A stretch of DNA of 64,000 bases from Ascochyta rabiei (Eukaryota > Ascomycota > Dothideomycetes > Pleosporales > Didymellaceae). The stretch spans positions 1,798,001 through 1,862,000 of the forward strand of contig NC_082407.1 of the NCBI RefSeq assembly GCF_004011695.2, read 5' to 3'. The notes beneath the pieces are model-generated. The model did not search any database, had not been told where the DNA came from, and worked only from the letters and a program-made list of their open reading frames with translations. The translations under genes and the position numbers were made by a program. Position 1 is the first letter of the stretch. Each line of letters starts with the position of its first letter. Positions 42,766-54,395 of the stretch are shown here, piece by piece.

Positions 42766-45700
42766 ATGGCTCGCCCTAAGAGAGGTAAATAGCTGTGCCT
42801 AGCATCCCTCCGCCGTGCTGCTTTGCGAGGTAGCCGGCGCCTTTTGACAGAAGAGCACCTCACTAATGCTGCGCTCCGTTCGCTCCTTTGCAGTCCTCTC
42901 GTTCATGTCACAATGGGGTGGCACCACACAGCCCAAGACATCCACGTCCACGTCTGCTGCGCCCTCGCCCGGCCCAGCGTCACCCACCGCCCCACTGTCG
43001 CCCTCGAAGCCGCCCACGCCTTCCCACTCGTTCGCAGAGTCGGCCACCGCGCTGAACGACTTCAACACCGAGCGAGCCTCGCCCAGCCCAGCCCAGGCGC
43101 AGCGCCAGCGCTCAGATACCGGCCGTTCGTCGCGCCCCATGTCGATGATACAGACGTACCAGCCGCCCATGATGGAGGTGGGCCAGGACACGCTGCCTGA
43201 GCTGCAGCGTATCTTCACCTTCCTCAACAGCCACTCGAATAAGCTGTACCAGGAGGGCTATTTCCTCAAGTTCCACGACACAGACACCCGTACGTCAGGC
43301 CTGCCAGCACACCCGCTGCTGTGACACTAACGCATACGCAGGTGGCCGTCCCGCCCAAGACCGGAAATGGCAGGAGTACTTTGTCCAACTCGTCGGCACC
43401 ATCATGTCCCTGTGGGATGCGAGCGAGCTGGACCAAGTTGGCGGCGAGCGTGAAGTCATACCCACCTTCATCAACCTCACCGATGCTGCGATTCACATGG
43501 TGCGTTGCCAGATGACGACACAGGAGTCCATGCTCACATGCTGCAGATCCCCTCCATGACCCTAAAAGACGGCAAGAAGCTCGAACACATCCTGAGCGTA
43601 TCCACGGCCGCAAGCAACAAGTACCTGCTCCACTTCGATTCCTACCACGCTCTGACGCAATGGACCGCTGCAATCCGACTCTCCATGTACGAGCACGCAA
43701 CGCTGCAAGAGGCCTACACAGGATCTTTGATCGCCGGAAAGGGAAAGTCCCTGAACAACATTCGCGCCATTCTCGCTCGCGAGAGCGCAAAATACGAAGA
43801 TTGGGTCCGGGTGCGTTTCGGCGCAGGCACTCCCTGGCGTCGTTGCTGGTGCGTAGTCAGTCCGCCGGACCAGAAGGAGTACGCCAAACTGCAAAAGGAC
43901 AAGAAGAAGTCCAACGTTTACGAGAAGCAAACGGTCCTGAAGGGCGACATGAAGTTCTATGAGACGAAGAAGATCACCAAGAAGACGAAGCCAATCGCAA
44001 CGGTCAAGGACGCATATGCGTGTTACGCCATCTACCCTCAGTCGAAACCACTCATTGATTCGTCAACGTTGGTCAAGATTGAAGGGAAAATCACAGTACA
44101 CTCCAATCCGGAGACCGTCACCGAGGGATTCGTTTTTGTTATGCCGGAAACGCGACCCGCTGTCACAGGCTTTGAGATCATGCTGCAGTTTCTGTTCCCT
44201 GTGTTCGACACATTCAACCTCTACGGACGACCGAAAAAGCTGATTGCCGATGTTCTGGACACTCGAGGCCTCATGTTCGCGATGCCATCAGACAGACGGT
44301 ACGGATTTCTCGAGCTTTGGGATGTCACTGGTTTGATCAACACAGACGGCAGTAGCACCTGGTCTGAGAGGCAATGGCGGAAGCAGCTGAAAGATCTGAC
44401 GTCCATGCGTATGAATGCACAGCCCGATCTCGAGCGTAACACCGGACCTGGGGGCCGCAGGAACACTATTGGTCGTGCAGGCTTTACTCCCTCGACGCGC
44501 AACCTCAGATTTCAGGACGGTGGCTCCATTCGCTCGCAACCCTCTACTCGACAGCCTTCACCTACCAGAGACGTCAGTTTTGACCCACAAGGGCCCCGTC
44601 GTGTCGATTCTGCGCCACCTGCAGGGCCCTTCGCGACTCCTCGCCATCAACGGTCGGTATCTGACACTGTACACAACCCTGACAAGATACCTTCGCGACT
44701 GGCGCAACAGCAGAATATGGACGACAACGATCGACCACCCACACCACCTCAACATGGTGTTGTATACAATGGCATTCCTCAGAATGGATCCACGCAGCAT
44801 CTGGATGGTTCTGATAGTGACGAAACTCCCGGCCACGAACCTCAGAATCTGCCTGAGCTTCCCATTGCAGCCTCTGCGCCCCCTGTGGGCCCAGTTGCCC
44901 AACCACCTTCTTTCGCCCACGCTTCGAACCAGAAGCCGCCTGTTCGACCTTCTGTACCCGGGTCCACCATCAAGCCGAATCCACATGTCGATTCTGCTAC
45001 ACTCACCCAGATGGCTGATGCGACAAACGCACCCTTGCAGGCAGGGATTGCGGCAGCTGGTGCGGCGGCAGCCTGGAGAAGCCAGGAGAGCTTGCATAGC
45101 AGAAGGAGTGGAGAGTATGGCGCGGACCGTGGTCAGCAAATGCATCTGAATGCGGCCCCACAGAGACCCGCGCCACGCGAGGATCATTCCCAGAGCAGGC
45201 TGCCCACGATACCCGCATCACCGTACGTTGAGCATGCTGAATTTGTGCAACCACCACAAGGGTACCAACCTGTAGCACCTCCTGTTCCAGAGCATGGCGA
45301 GCCGTTGCCGTCTCAAATGAGGCAGGAACTCCCCTATCGCCCGCATTCTGGTAGCAGCGACGGGCCAGTTACTCGTAAACCAGTCCCAGGTCGGTCTCCC
45401 TCCTTTTCGCAGCGCTCGACCACTAGCTCAAGTCTTGGTAGTTTACGACAGGATGTAGTCGATCCTGAAGCTCTTGACGCCCTAAACTACACAGAGAATT
45501 CATTGTTTAGGCAACAGAGCAAATCGAGCAGTCGCTACGATGATGATGCTATATCGACTTCGACTCCAGACTATGCTAGCACACACAGCGAAGAGATAGT
45601 GGTACGGAAGCTGCCTGCGAGAAGGGAAGATCGGCCTCGCAGCGGTGTCTTGAGGACGATTGGCGATCCAAGTTTGTCAGCCCAGGCAGACACGTCTGCT

Positions 45701-46924
45701 GGAGCATCACATCCTACATTGGACCCAAAAGTTCAACCGTCTGCTGATGTGCCCTCGATCGACTTTGGTCCAACGTACGCCCTAGGTTTCAACGACAAGC
45801 GCCCAGGGACGAGCGGTACCATGACCCCTGGACACGTGATGCAGGGCAACGAGTTCTCGCGTTCGAGAGAAAACCTTGCACCATCGCCTAATGAGATGCC
45901 CAACAGGAACTCATATGTTTCGTCTGGAAGAACTACACCCAACACTGCGTTGCACATGCGCAGTACTTCAGCATCTCCCAACGACCTTGAGGCACGACAG
46001 GTTGCTTGGCAACCTGCTATGGCATCTACTCGGAGGTCAAGCACACACAAGCTCGATGCGGAGGAATGGGTGATCCAACGCGCAGCTCAACAGTCCCCGG
46101 GTCTTATGCAAAGTTACGCAAGGCAGACACCACCACCTATGAACCGCACACGATCTGGCGATTGGGCTCATTTGCAGCGGACTCCAGAAGGCCCTCCCTC
46201 ACCTGCTGCACGACCATCCAGTAGACTCACGCTTAATAGGCCACCTTCACGAGGTGCAGAGTTGTTGCTTGATTCAAAGCCCACCACGCTGTCTGCCCGC
46301 GAACAGGAGCAAGTTGCCCGTATGACTGGCACGCCCCTGCTGGACATGTCGAGCAGCTCCAACAAAAAACATCAACAACAACCTTCGCAAGGCCTGACGG
46401 GTTACATTGATTTCCGCGAGAAGGAGAAAGCAGCAGCAAAGCAACAAAACCGCAACTCTACAGCTATGCAAGCCGAGATCGACAAACGAATGATGCAGCT
46501 GAACCAGCGACAAATGCAGGAACAGCAACGTCAGGCGGAGGCTCGACAGCGCCAAATGATGGAAATGCAGAACATGAATCAGCAAATGGCTATGGCGCAA
46601 AGCATGTATGCGCCGAGCATGATGGGTACCCCCCAAGGACTGGGTACACCCACAGGTATGCCTGGCATGGCTTACTCCACGCCTGGTCCAGCGCAGATGT
46701 ATAATCAGCAGGGGTACTACCCTCAGCAGCAAGCTATGACGCCACAGATGCAGATGCCTGGCGGTTGGGTTCAGACACCTGCACAGTCAATGCAGGGTCA
46801 GTACTTCCCTCAGCAACAGCAACAACAGCAACAACAGTATATGCAGCAAAACATGCAGCAAAACCAACACTATCCGCCAACGAGGCCCCATGGCGGACAG
46901 CAACAGGGACAACGAAGATATTAG
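42766..46924 (+). CDS. CAF120: Caf120-like PH-domain protein (CCR4-NOT associated)
   Basis: Exons are 42766..42784 (19 nt), 42894..43289, 43342..43499 and 43547..46924, giving 1316 residues. The tiny first exon is inferred from an ATG in strong context (CCACCATGG), a GTAAAT donor, a CTAAT branch site and a CAG acceptor. An alternative start is the ATG at 42866, inside this intron. A conserved LPELQRIFTFLNSHSNKLYQEGYFLK block leads into an interrupted PH domain (LVGTIMSLWDASELD, VIPTFINLTDAAIHM, YLLHFDSYHALTQWTAAIRLSM). Next comes a family block (LQEAYTGSLIAGKGK, WRRCWCVVSPPDQKEY, LYGRPKKLIADVLDTRGLMFAMP). The remaining 800 residues are disordered, with a Gln/Met-rich C terminus. This matches fungal Caf120, a CCR4-NOT-associated factor. 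Confidence 0.88.
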
Positions 46925-47226
46925 TACGACTGCATATAGAGAGAGCATGAGCTTCGACCACAGAAGGGTTTTGAGATAAGATCGGCAAGTTAAATAATCT
47001 TTGCTTACGCAAGCATTTTACAACATTTAGTATATATTGGGCTCGGCCTACATTTTCGTTTGGACATGTTGATTTTGAAAATTGCATACGGTCTGGTGTA
47101 TTGGATTGGAGCACCACCTTGGATCGTATTTTGGATACAGCTTATAATAACCTATTAGCATCTGGGACAACATAAGTCGCCAACAATAGTAATCGGTGTC
47201 GCATATTGACTGTCGTCTACGCAGCT
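46925..47226. other. Convergent intergenic 0.3 kb
   Basis: AT-rich 3' region between CAF120 and the decayed ligase. No feature beyond probable 3' UTR sequence. Confidence 0.5.
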
Positions 47227-49034
47227 TTAGTTTTCCCTTTGATTTACAATTGGGCGCTCATTTCTCTCCTCGCAACTTCTATGAGATTCCTCTTCAAATT
47301 TTTTGCCTGAAGCATTTTTCGGTATCGAGTCAACAAATCGCACGCCACCGACCAACTGCTTGTACCCGGCCAATCGCTCCTTCATGTAGCCCTGCACGTC
47401 CTTCTCTCCCACCTGGCTTCCTTGCTTGGCCACGATGTGTGCCCGCGGCATCTCACTCCCCTCCTCTCCCGCTCTTGCACCGCTTGCCGCCACGCCTATC
47501 ATAGCCGCGTCATTGATGTCGGGATGAGAGAGTAGAACGCCTTCGAGTTCAACAGGCACGACCTGAAAGCCACGGACTTTGATAAGTTCCTACGGCAGCA
47601 TTAGCACCCACACACGTCGTCTCCGAAATAAATCAGTAAACCGTCGACTCACCTTCTTACGGTCAACGATATACCACAGTCCATTCTCCCGCTTCCTCGC
47701 AGGGACGTCACCAGTGTGGAAATACCCGTCCCGATCCCAGCTCTCGGCATTGGCACGAGCGTAGTTATAGTACCCCTTGACGATCAGCGGACCGCGCACA
47801 CAAAGCTCCCCGCGCACGTCAAAGTCGGTTATGACTCGCCCCTCGTCGTCGACGAGCTTGGCATCCATGTTGGGCAGGAACCGCCCCACGGAGCTGGTCG
47901 CGTCGTGCTCCGGGCAGTGGCACCTGGTCGTGATGCAGGATGTTTCTGACATGCCCCACGCTTGGTTGAAGGGCGTTTCGGGTCGTAGCAGCGCTTTGTA
48001 GCGCGCCTGCGGTGCGGCGGCGAGCGGTGCGGCGCCCACTCATGAGTTGCGGATTGATTTCAGCGAGTGTTGTGCTGTGAGCGGCGAGTTGATGACTTGG
48101 ATCACCATTGGTGGGACCATGTTTGCTTCTGTGATGCCAAAGCGCTCGATGTTGTGCAGCCGGGAGTGCAGCTCAAAGCGTCGCATTACGTAGGTAAGGA
48201 GGCCGGAGCGGAGGGGTGAGGTGTGGGCGCGCGGGACGTTGGAGACATGGAACATGGGGGCGCAGAGGAGGCGTATTACATTGTAGTCGCGAGATTTGTG
48301 TTCGAGGACCATCGTGTGCTGAGCGATGAAATTGTGATGTGTCATCTCGACAGCTTTGGGTGGTCCAGCTGTACCGCTGCTGAACAGTGGTGCCGCTGTT
48401 GTTGACTTGCTTCGTGCTTCGTTATTCCATCTCACCCAGTCGCTTTCCCCGTGACCCACCAGATATCGCCAGCTTTTGAGTCCACCCCATCGTTCCTCGC
48501 CTCCCAGTCCCTCGCCCCAGACCTCACTGTCATTCCAGGGCCGAGTGACTGGCGTGTGATGGTCAAAGACGAATACGTTTGTCCGGGGGATGCCTGCTTG
48601 CGCAGCAGCTTTCAATGTGTTTGGCAGGAGCTCAGGTTCGACGACAAGCGCTTTAACCTCAGCGGTTTGAAAAGCATGCGTGAGTTCGTATGTAGTATGG
48701 GACGGATTGACCCCAGCGAAGATGCCACCGAAAGACAGGATGCCTAGAAAAGCCATTGAATAGTAGATCTTTCGCGGTCAGCGTTTCTCGGAAGATGACT
48801 TTGCATTTCAGTTTGCAGGCGAGAATCTCCTGCATTGAGGATAGAGGCGGGCATTGGTCTGCGATCTATTTCAAGCTCAGCACGAGGAAAACATACATCG
48901 TTGAAAGAGAGCATGCAGACGCAATCACCCTCCCTCAGCCCAATCGACGTGAAGCCGGCGCATAGCTTTCTGGCTATACTTCCGGCTTGACTTGATGATA
49001 TCGATCGTTCAGATTCTGCTGCGTCGACGTAGAT
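47227..49034 (-). pseudogene. Decayed acyl-CoA ligase (4-coumarate-CoA ligase-like, ANL family)
   Basis: Remains of an AMP-forming acyl-CoA synthetase. Recognisable pieces, in order: IYVDAAESERSIS, LREGDCVCMLSFND, (intron 48769..48896) FLGILSFGGIFAGVNPSHT, ETPFNQAWGMSET, VRGELCVRGPLIVKGYYN, RDGYFHTGDV, DRKK, (intron 47590..47652) ELIKVRGFQVVPVELEGVL and FVDSIPKNASGK. Lesions: an in-frame TGA at 48040-48042, exactly where relatives have Trp before VGAAPL; a P-loop A3 motif changed to SSGTAGPPKAV; and an A6 run (47299-47304) after the catalytic SGK, beyond which the family-like C terminus continues in another frame. No good initiator ATG was found. Introns and most of the fold survive, so decay is recent. 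A sequencing error at one site is possible, but three independent defects argue for a pseudogene. Confidence 0.8.
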
Positions 49035-49482
49035 CTGCAATACTCGGCTTATACAACGCCACATGTGCAAGACATGCTATATACAGGCTTCTCTGCATTG
49101 TAGGTTTGCTGGTTAAAAATCCACGATAGTAGGTCGGTGGTGGGTATTTCACTGTGCTCTCCAGTCAAGAATAGCATGACGTCGTATAAATGCGGCTGAA
49201 AGGACCGAAAGCCGCCAGCCTAGAACGTGTAGGTGTCTTAAGGTGTGAGGAGATGAGGGCATGTTGTCTGGTGCTCTACAGAAGGTATCAATTAGATTCC
49301 TGAATCGAAGGTACTTGTCATGCATTGCGGATTAAGACACAAAGAGCTACCTCGGAACGTTGATGCGGGGCTACATGGATCAAGAGCTTCGAAGAGCAAG
49401 AACTGCCCCTCCATTGTGCCTCGGCCGGCCGACAGCTTCCTATAGCCGACTCGATTTCGTCAACACCATTCACCATGGCAGT
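49035..49482. other. Intergenic 0.45 kb
   Basis: Upstream flank of the decayed ligase and 3' flank of the EthD gene. A start exon for the ligase was looked for and not found. Confidence 0.5.
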
Positions 49483-49800
49483 CTAACCTCGAAGAGTGAC
49501 ACTGCCTCCGACAACAACGGGTTGTTCGCTGCTGAAGTTTGGAATGTCGCCCATAATTTCTTTTGCGCTGGGATCTGCCATTGCCTTACCGACACTCTCC
49601 TGGCTCTCGAAGTTTAGGATGCCGGCGATGCTGTATTGGTTGTCCGGGCCGAGCTGAACAACGCTGAATGACTTCAGACCCAGGTCTGACCACTTGCCCT
49701 TGACAAGCGGCATGTGTGTGGAGTGGTAGTAGTCGAGGTCGAACTTCGAGCCATCCTTGCGAGGATAGAGGATAATGACTTGAGCGCCGTTGCTGGACAT
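49483..49800 (-). CDS. EthD-domain protein
   Basis: Single exon of 105 residues, ATG at 49800. The EthD (dimeric alpha-beta barrel) family is shown by VIILYPRKDGSKFDLDYYHSTHMPLVK at the N terminus and the C-terminal half with PSAKEIMGDIPNFSSEQPVVVGG. The conserved His of the YH...HMPL motif is present. Family members include EthD of ethyl tert-butyl ether degradation and fungal tailoring enzymes in polyketide pathways. They act as small cyclases, decarboxylases or of unknown role. The neighbourhood (ligase remnant, P450, membrane protein) fits a small-molecule pathway. Confidence 0.88.
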   Translation of the reverse strand: MSSNGAQVIILYPRKDGSKFDLDYYHSTHMPLVKGKWSDLGLKSFSVVQLGPDNQYSIAGILNFESQESVGKAMADPSAKEIMGDIPNFSSEQPVVVGGSVTLRG

Positions 49801-50257
49801 GGTGTAGTTTATCGTGGTTTGAGTAGGGTGTCTACGAGCTGTAAGTAGAAGTAAAGTCCACGTTCAAAGAGATCTGACCGGAGAACTGTGGCAAGAAAGC
49901 TGAGCTGGTCCGAAAGAATGAAGCTCTCAGCCGGGAAGAGGGGCAGGTACCTTTTATGTCAGTATCGGAGATACCCCACCTCATACATCCTTACATCCGC
50001 AATCCCCGGTCAGTACTGATCCGCAGTGCCATGTTCAGGACCGGTATCTGACATGCATTACGATTGATAGATGGATCGTAGCTAATTTAGCTGCAACTTC
50101 CCGTTCTAGCTGTCGTTATACACACACAACCAAGACTCAGCTCTTGACAGCAGATGAACACCTTTTGTGCAACTTTTTGTGGGTATTCCGCCTAGCTCGA
50201 CAGACTAAGTCGAGTGCAAATCTAGTCATGTAAACGTTATCAATCTACAGCACAAAG
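49801..50257. other. Intergenic 0.46 kb
   Basis: Promoter of the EthD gene and 3' flank of the orphan. No motif recognised. Confidence 0.5.
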
Positions 50258-51155
50258 TTAGATCCACTTTTGGCCGCGCTGGCTCGGGCCGCAGGGCGTT
50301 GCGAGAGGCGGCTGGATCATGCTGCCCTTCTCCACCACGGTCAGCTCGCCTTCTGGCTTGGAAATACCAGCTGTCAGTCCTAAGGAAGGAGCTGGAACAT
50401 CTGTCCGCAACCCAGCAAGTCTGACGTCGCCCCATTGTCGACTTTCGGCCATGCTTGTTGGTGCTTCAACCTTAGCCCAGACGTAACTCATATCGTCCAT
50501 CCCACTCAATCGCAACCCAATCACCGTATGGACTTCGTGCACAATGGTCGTAACCTGAAACTTGGGCGAGCCGAGGAAATCCGCGAAGACTCTAGGCTGT
50601 ACCGCAATGCTTGTCCGTTGCGCAACTGTGGCTTCCAAGATTCTGATGCTGGCGGTTGAGTATGCGAACTTCTTTGGCATCATGCCTCTAGTGATCCGTC
50701 CCTCCTCCTCGTGCGTACAGTCCGTCAGGCGAAACCGAAGTTTAGGATCGAGGCCAACGATAGCGCCTGGTAGCAGACCACCATTAATGGTGCACGACAG
50801 CCCGGACTCGAAGAACAGCTGAAGAGTAGGAAAGAAAGTGTTCAGATCCCAATAAACGATCCCTATTCTGCAGTTAGTGACAGTGCCATTGCCATCTGTC
50901 GTAGCTGCACGCACTCTGGTCCACAAGCTGCACCGCTGGTATTGTCTGCCCAAACTCGGCCGTTCGCATCAGATCGACCTCGCGTGGTGCGAATGCCATA
51001 GAGTGCTCCGTCCTCATTGTTGTCGCCTCTGAACCTCTTTCACCGTCATCCGCTCGAAGACCTTCGCTGAGTTGATCGCGAGTACCGAGAGGCGTGTAAT
51101 TGCGCCGCTGTAGTTCCTGATGTAGCTCTGTTATAGAGCAGTGGTAGTAATCCAT
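50258..51155 (-). CDS. Orphan protein with SAP-like N terminus
   Basis: Exons are 51155..50911 and 50867..50258, joined by a 43-nt intron (donor GTGCAG, branch and acceptor CTAACTGCAG), giving 284 residues. The exon phases match and the joined reading avoids the stop in exon 1's frame. Residues about 5-35 (HCSITELHQELQRRNYTPLGTRDQLSEGL) fit a SAP motif, a short helix-turn-helix that binds DNA or RNA. The rest (IGIVYWDLNTFFPTLQLFF, GAIVGLDPKLRFRLTDC, YVWAKVEAPTSM) has no family that I recognise. The donor is weak, so the gene model is moderately supported. Single-copy orphan status cannot be judged here. Confidence 0.6.
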
Positions 51156-51857
51156 GCAATGATCTGGTGTGTTCTCGAGATCGTACGTCTCGTTTACTGT
51201 CTCGGCCAGACTCTGTAGGTGCTAAGCAAGCAGATACAGCGCATCGGTAATGGTGGTATTATGAGTGAGTTTAGCAAGAGCTCTGACCGCCATGTTGTCT
51301 CATGGTGTCTGGTGACGAAACACAAGCGTTTTCACTCGTTACCTGACGGCCTTCACTGCGGACTCTTGTATACAGGCTCACAACCACATACCCCATTACG
51401 TCAGTCCTGTGTCCAGAAACGTGAATTGCGAGCACCGTCCCTTGGCGTCCAGGTCGGTTTTGCCTTCTGCACCTGCTCAAGTCATTCTTTCTTTCACCTC
51501 AGTGCATCCACCCTGCACAACTTTTAGGCACTCTTGGCAAGCCATAGCCTACGTAAGTGAATTCAACCCTCCTGCCTCCAACGTGTCTGCAGTCGTACCG
51601 GTAGCAAGTGGCTTGGGGAGCTAGGCGATCACCGGACGAAGATGCTAGAACAAAGACCCAATCCCAAGGCAACAGGTACTAAGCGGCTGTGGTTACTTCG
51701 ATCACTTTGGTAAAACGCTGTAATGTAACATCTTGCGCATGTCTTTGAAGAATAGCTATAAGAACAAACACTTATAGATTACATTACCATATCTTTGACA
51801 TTGAATTTTCGTCACATCGCTATATATCATTACTTCAAGGTTCGCTAGCTAGAACGC
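51156..51857. other. Intergenic 0.7 kb, AT-rich
   Basis: No coding sequence. Composition is noticeably more AT-rich at 51700-51850 than in the housekeeping parts. Confidence 0.5.
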
Positions 51858-53161
51858 TTACCCTGAAGAGCAGCCATACCTGGCTCTTCTTGCCTCCGAG
51901 TCCGACTCGACATCAACCGCATAACTACGCTCGGCGTATATTCTCTTCGGATCAGTCGGGGCATCACTCTTGTCCGAGTCTCCATCCAAACGCTCCCAGT
52001 TGTCCTCTGCTCTTCCGTGATGAACCGTCGATAGACTGAATCCAATGTCCGTAGGATTGCGAAAGCTATCACGCAATTTTCTTTGCTGGTTTGATCCACC
52101 AACTGTTATCAATTGGGTGCCCGTGCCGCTCCTCTTGTTGCTGGGACCAGAGCTTCCGTCGTCGTTGCGGCGAAAAAAATGTCGTAGTGAAGGGACTGAG
52201 GATGCGATGCAGCCGATGCCGGTTTCTATGTTGGAGTAAAGCATGGTGTGTGCGACCCAGACTGCATCTCAAGTTAGCTTTGCATGCTGTCCATGTTTGG
52301 AAGATGCATACACTGGAGGTCTGTCCTTCCTTCGAATTTGTTGACGTATGGGATGCGAACCATGGTGATGACTGATGCACTATTCCAAGTCAACTGAGGT
52401 ATCATTCCAGCCCTTGGAGATACGTACATGGATGCGAACGACAACAATGTGAAGGCCTGAAATTTCGCTTTTCTTTTCATTTGCGTGTTCCACAACATGA
52501 CTGCAGGCACTACGACCAGCGCCAAATCCGTGGCAATAGTAGACACCGTAGAAACATGGCCAATGATGATGAAGGTATCCACAGGCAGGCATGTTCCCTC
52601 ACCGCTAAGAACCAACGCTGGCGTCCAGATTGCGCGCACCGGTCGGCAGTATAGCAATGTCCCGAGGAAGGTAACTAGGAAAGATGCCCATGTTACAGCA
52701 AGCAAGACCCAGACAGTGTAGACGAGGGCCCTTCTCGTGGAGGCAATACGTTGTATAGTAATGCAAATGGATGACTTCACCATCGCCAGGCCGACAACGT
52801 ACATCAGAATCCAGATAATGTAGTATTTCAAGGCTTCGGAGTATTGCCATGCATTGAGATGTTTTTCCAGTCTTCCAAGACCTACAAGGCATCCGTATAT
52901 TGACAGTCCAACAAATGCAATGTAGGTGACCTATTTTCGACTTCAGCGCATGTTGGTGGTGACTCGCCGGACTGGTCTTACAACTCCACTTGCCATGAAA
53001 GCATCATCGAGGCCAAAGGTGCCTTTCACAAGGCGAACATAGACCCTTAAGGATACCGACACAATCGACAGGCCGAGGAATATGCATGTGATAACGATGA
53101 TAGTTAATGGTAGTCCATCTGGGGTGATGATCCTCACGTCAGGATCGACCGATGTCTCCAT
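51858..53161 (-). CDS. Fungal rhodopsin-domain integral membrane protein (PTH11/SAT4-like)
   Basis: Exons are 53161..52982, 52930..52428, 52379..52312 and 52261..51858, giving 384 residues, with introns of 51, 48 and 50 nt. Seven hydrophobic segments fit the fungal 'rhodopsin domain' family: ITCIFLGLSIVSVSLRVYVR, FGLDDAFMASG, YIIWILMYVVGLAMVKSSIC, VWVLLAVTWASFLVTFLGTL, CRPVRAIW, HVSTVSTIATDLALVVVPAVML, and a TM7-like segment with LYSNIETGIGCIASSVP. The tail is soluble, Ser-rich and acidic. Such proteins are abundant in Pezizomycotina, often beside secondary-metabolite genes. Their ligands are mostly unknown, and retinal binding is not implied. The four-exon structure with consistent phases supports a functional gene. 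Confidence 0.88.
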
Positions 53162-54395
53162 GTGTGTTGGTCTCGGGAAGAGTCAATGGGCAAGTGTACA
53201 ATCTCCAAAAAAGACGAAAATCGCGATGTCACCGTGCTGTAGTCCACCTTATAATGGAGTGAGAGCGGAAGCGACTATGATAAGCACTGATGTTATGTCG
53301 ACCGTCGCTCCTCTAGCACCACGTTTGGTGACATTGAACCGCTCCAAGCAAGCATGCTAGAGGCTCGTGGTGGGAAACACCCCAATATGGCAAGAGGGAA
53401 GTGTTGCGTGGCCGAACAATTTCATGGGTGTCCTCGACGTTCGGTGGAGAACTCGCAGGCCTCGATGTTATTGAATCATGGCCTAAACACCCCTGGGCTC
53501 AATATCCGATCTACTATGTAAGCGCTTCGACGCGTCTTGGCACAGAGTTAGTCAAAAGAACAGTTTCCCGCGTGCAAACCAAGGATTTTGACAACTTCCC
53601 CCCCCCCCCAGGTCTAGAAACCCACTAGCGTCCGCTTTGCACGTTTCTGGTGACGGTCTTGCGCGTGGCAGTGATTCGCGCTAGAGATTTGATCACGGCA
53701 GAACCCAGTCGTTCTGTACTGCAGAATTGATGTTTGACGTCTTGAAGCTTCATTTCCGCACTAGTGCATAGGAGATTCTACATCGAGAGAAGTGCGCGAT
53801 GGCACTCGCCGTTGAGACTCATTGTGGGTGGGTCTTGGGCCAACTGGTCGCCGCTTCAGGTGCATCTCTGGTGAATCGAGATTGTGGATATATGCCCTGT
53901 ACGAGACGGAAAGCCTTGTGCTGATCAATGCTGCGACACTCGCGCGCTCACATCATCACTGGCACTCTACTGTGGTCTCCAGCGAAAGTAGTGTAGGTGG
54001 GTCCGGCATAGCGATGGTGCTCTCCAAAAGGTCCGCAATGGCCCTACTGACTATATTACACCGAATTGAGGCTATCTGGTACTGAGTGATCAATGTCCAA
54101 TTCATCCGAATAACACAGCCGGGTACCCCTGTCAAACATCTCCACGTACTTACTTTCGCTGGATTGATTTCGCTGGATACCACAGTAGCGTACAACCGGC
54201 CAACGCCGGGTCAGAACTGTACACGAGAATCGGCCCGAAACGTATCGAGCAACAGATCCGTGTTATGCCTGAGGACGTAAGACGGAATTTTGGACACTGA
54301 TACAAAGTATATTGATCAGCTCCAGATGTCAATCATCGCTGTAACCCAGACTTTTCCATATCTTCTGAGAGAAACTCCAACTCACATGCTCGTGT
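53162..54395. other. Intergenic 1.2 kb
   Basis: No gene supported. Contains a C-rich run (about 53598-53609). Open frames are short and unrelated to known families. Confidence 0.5.
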
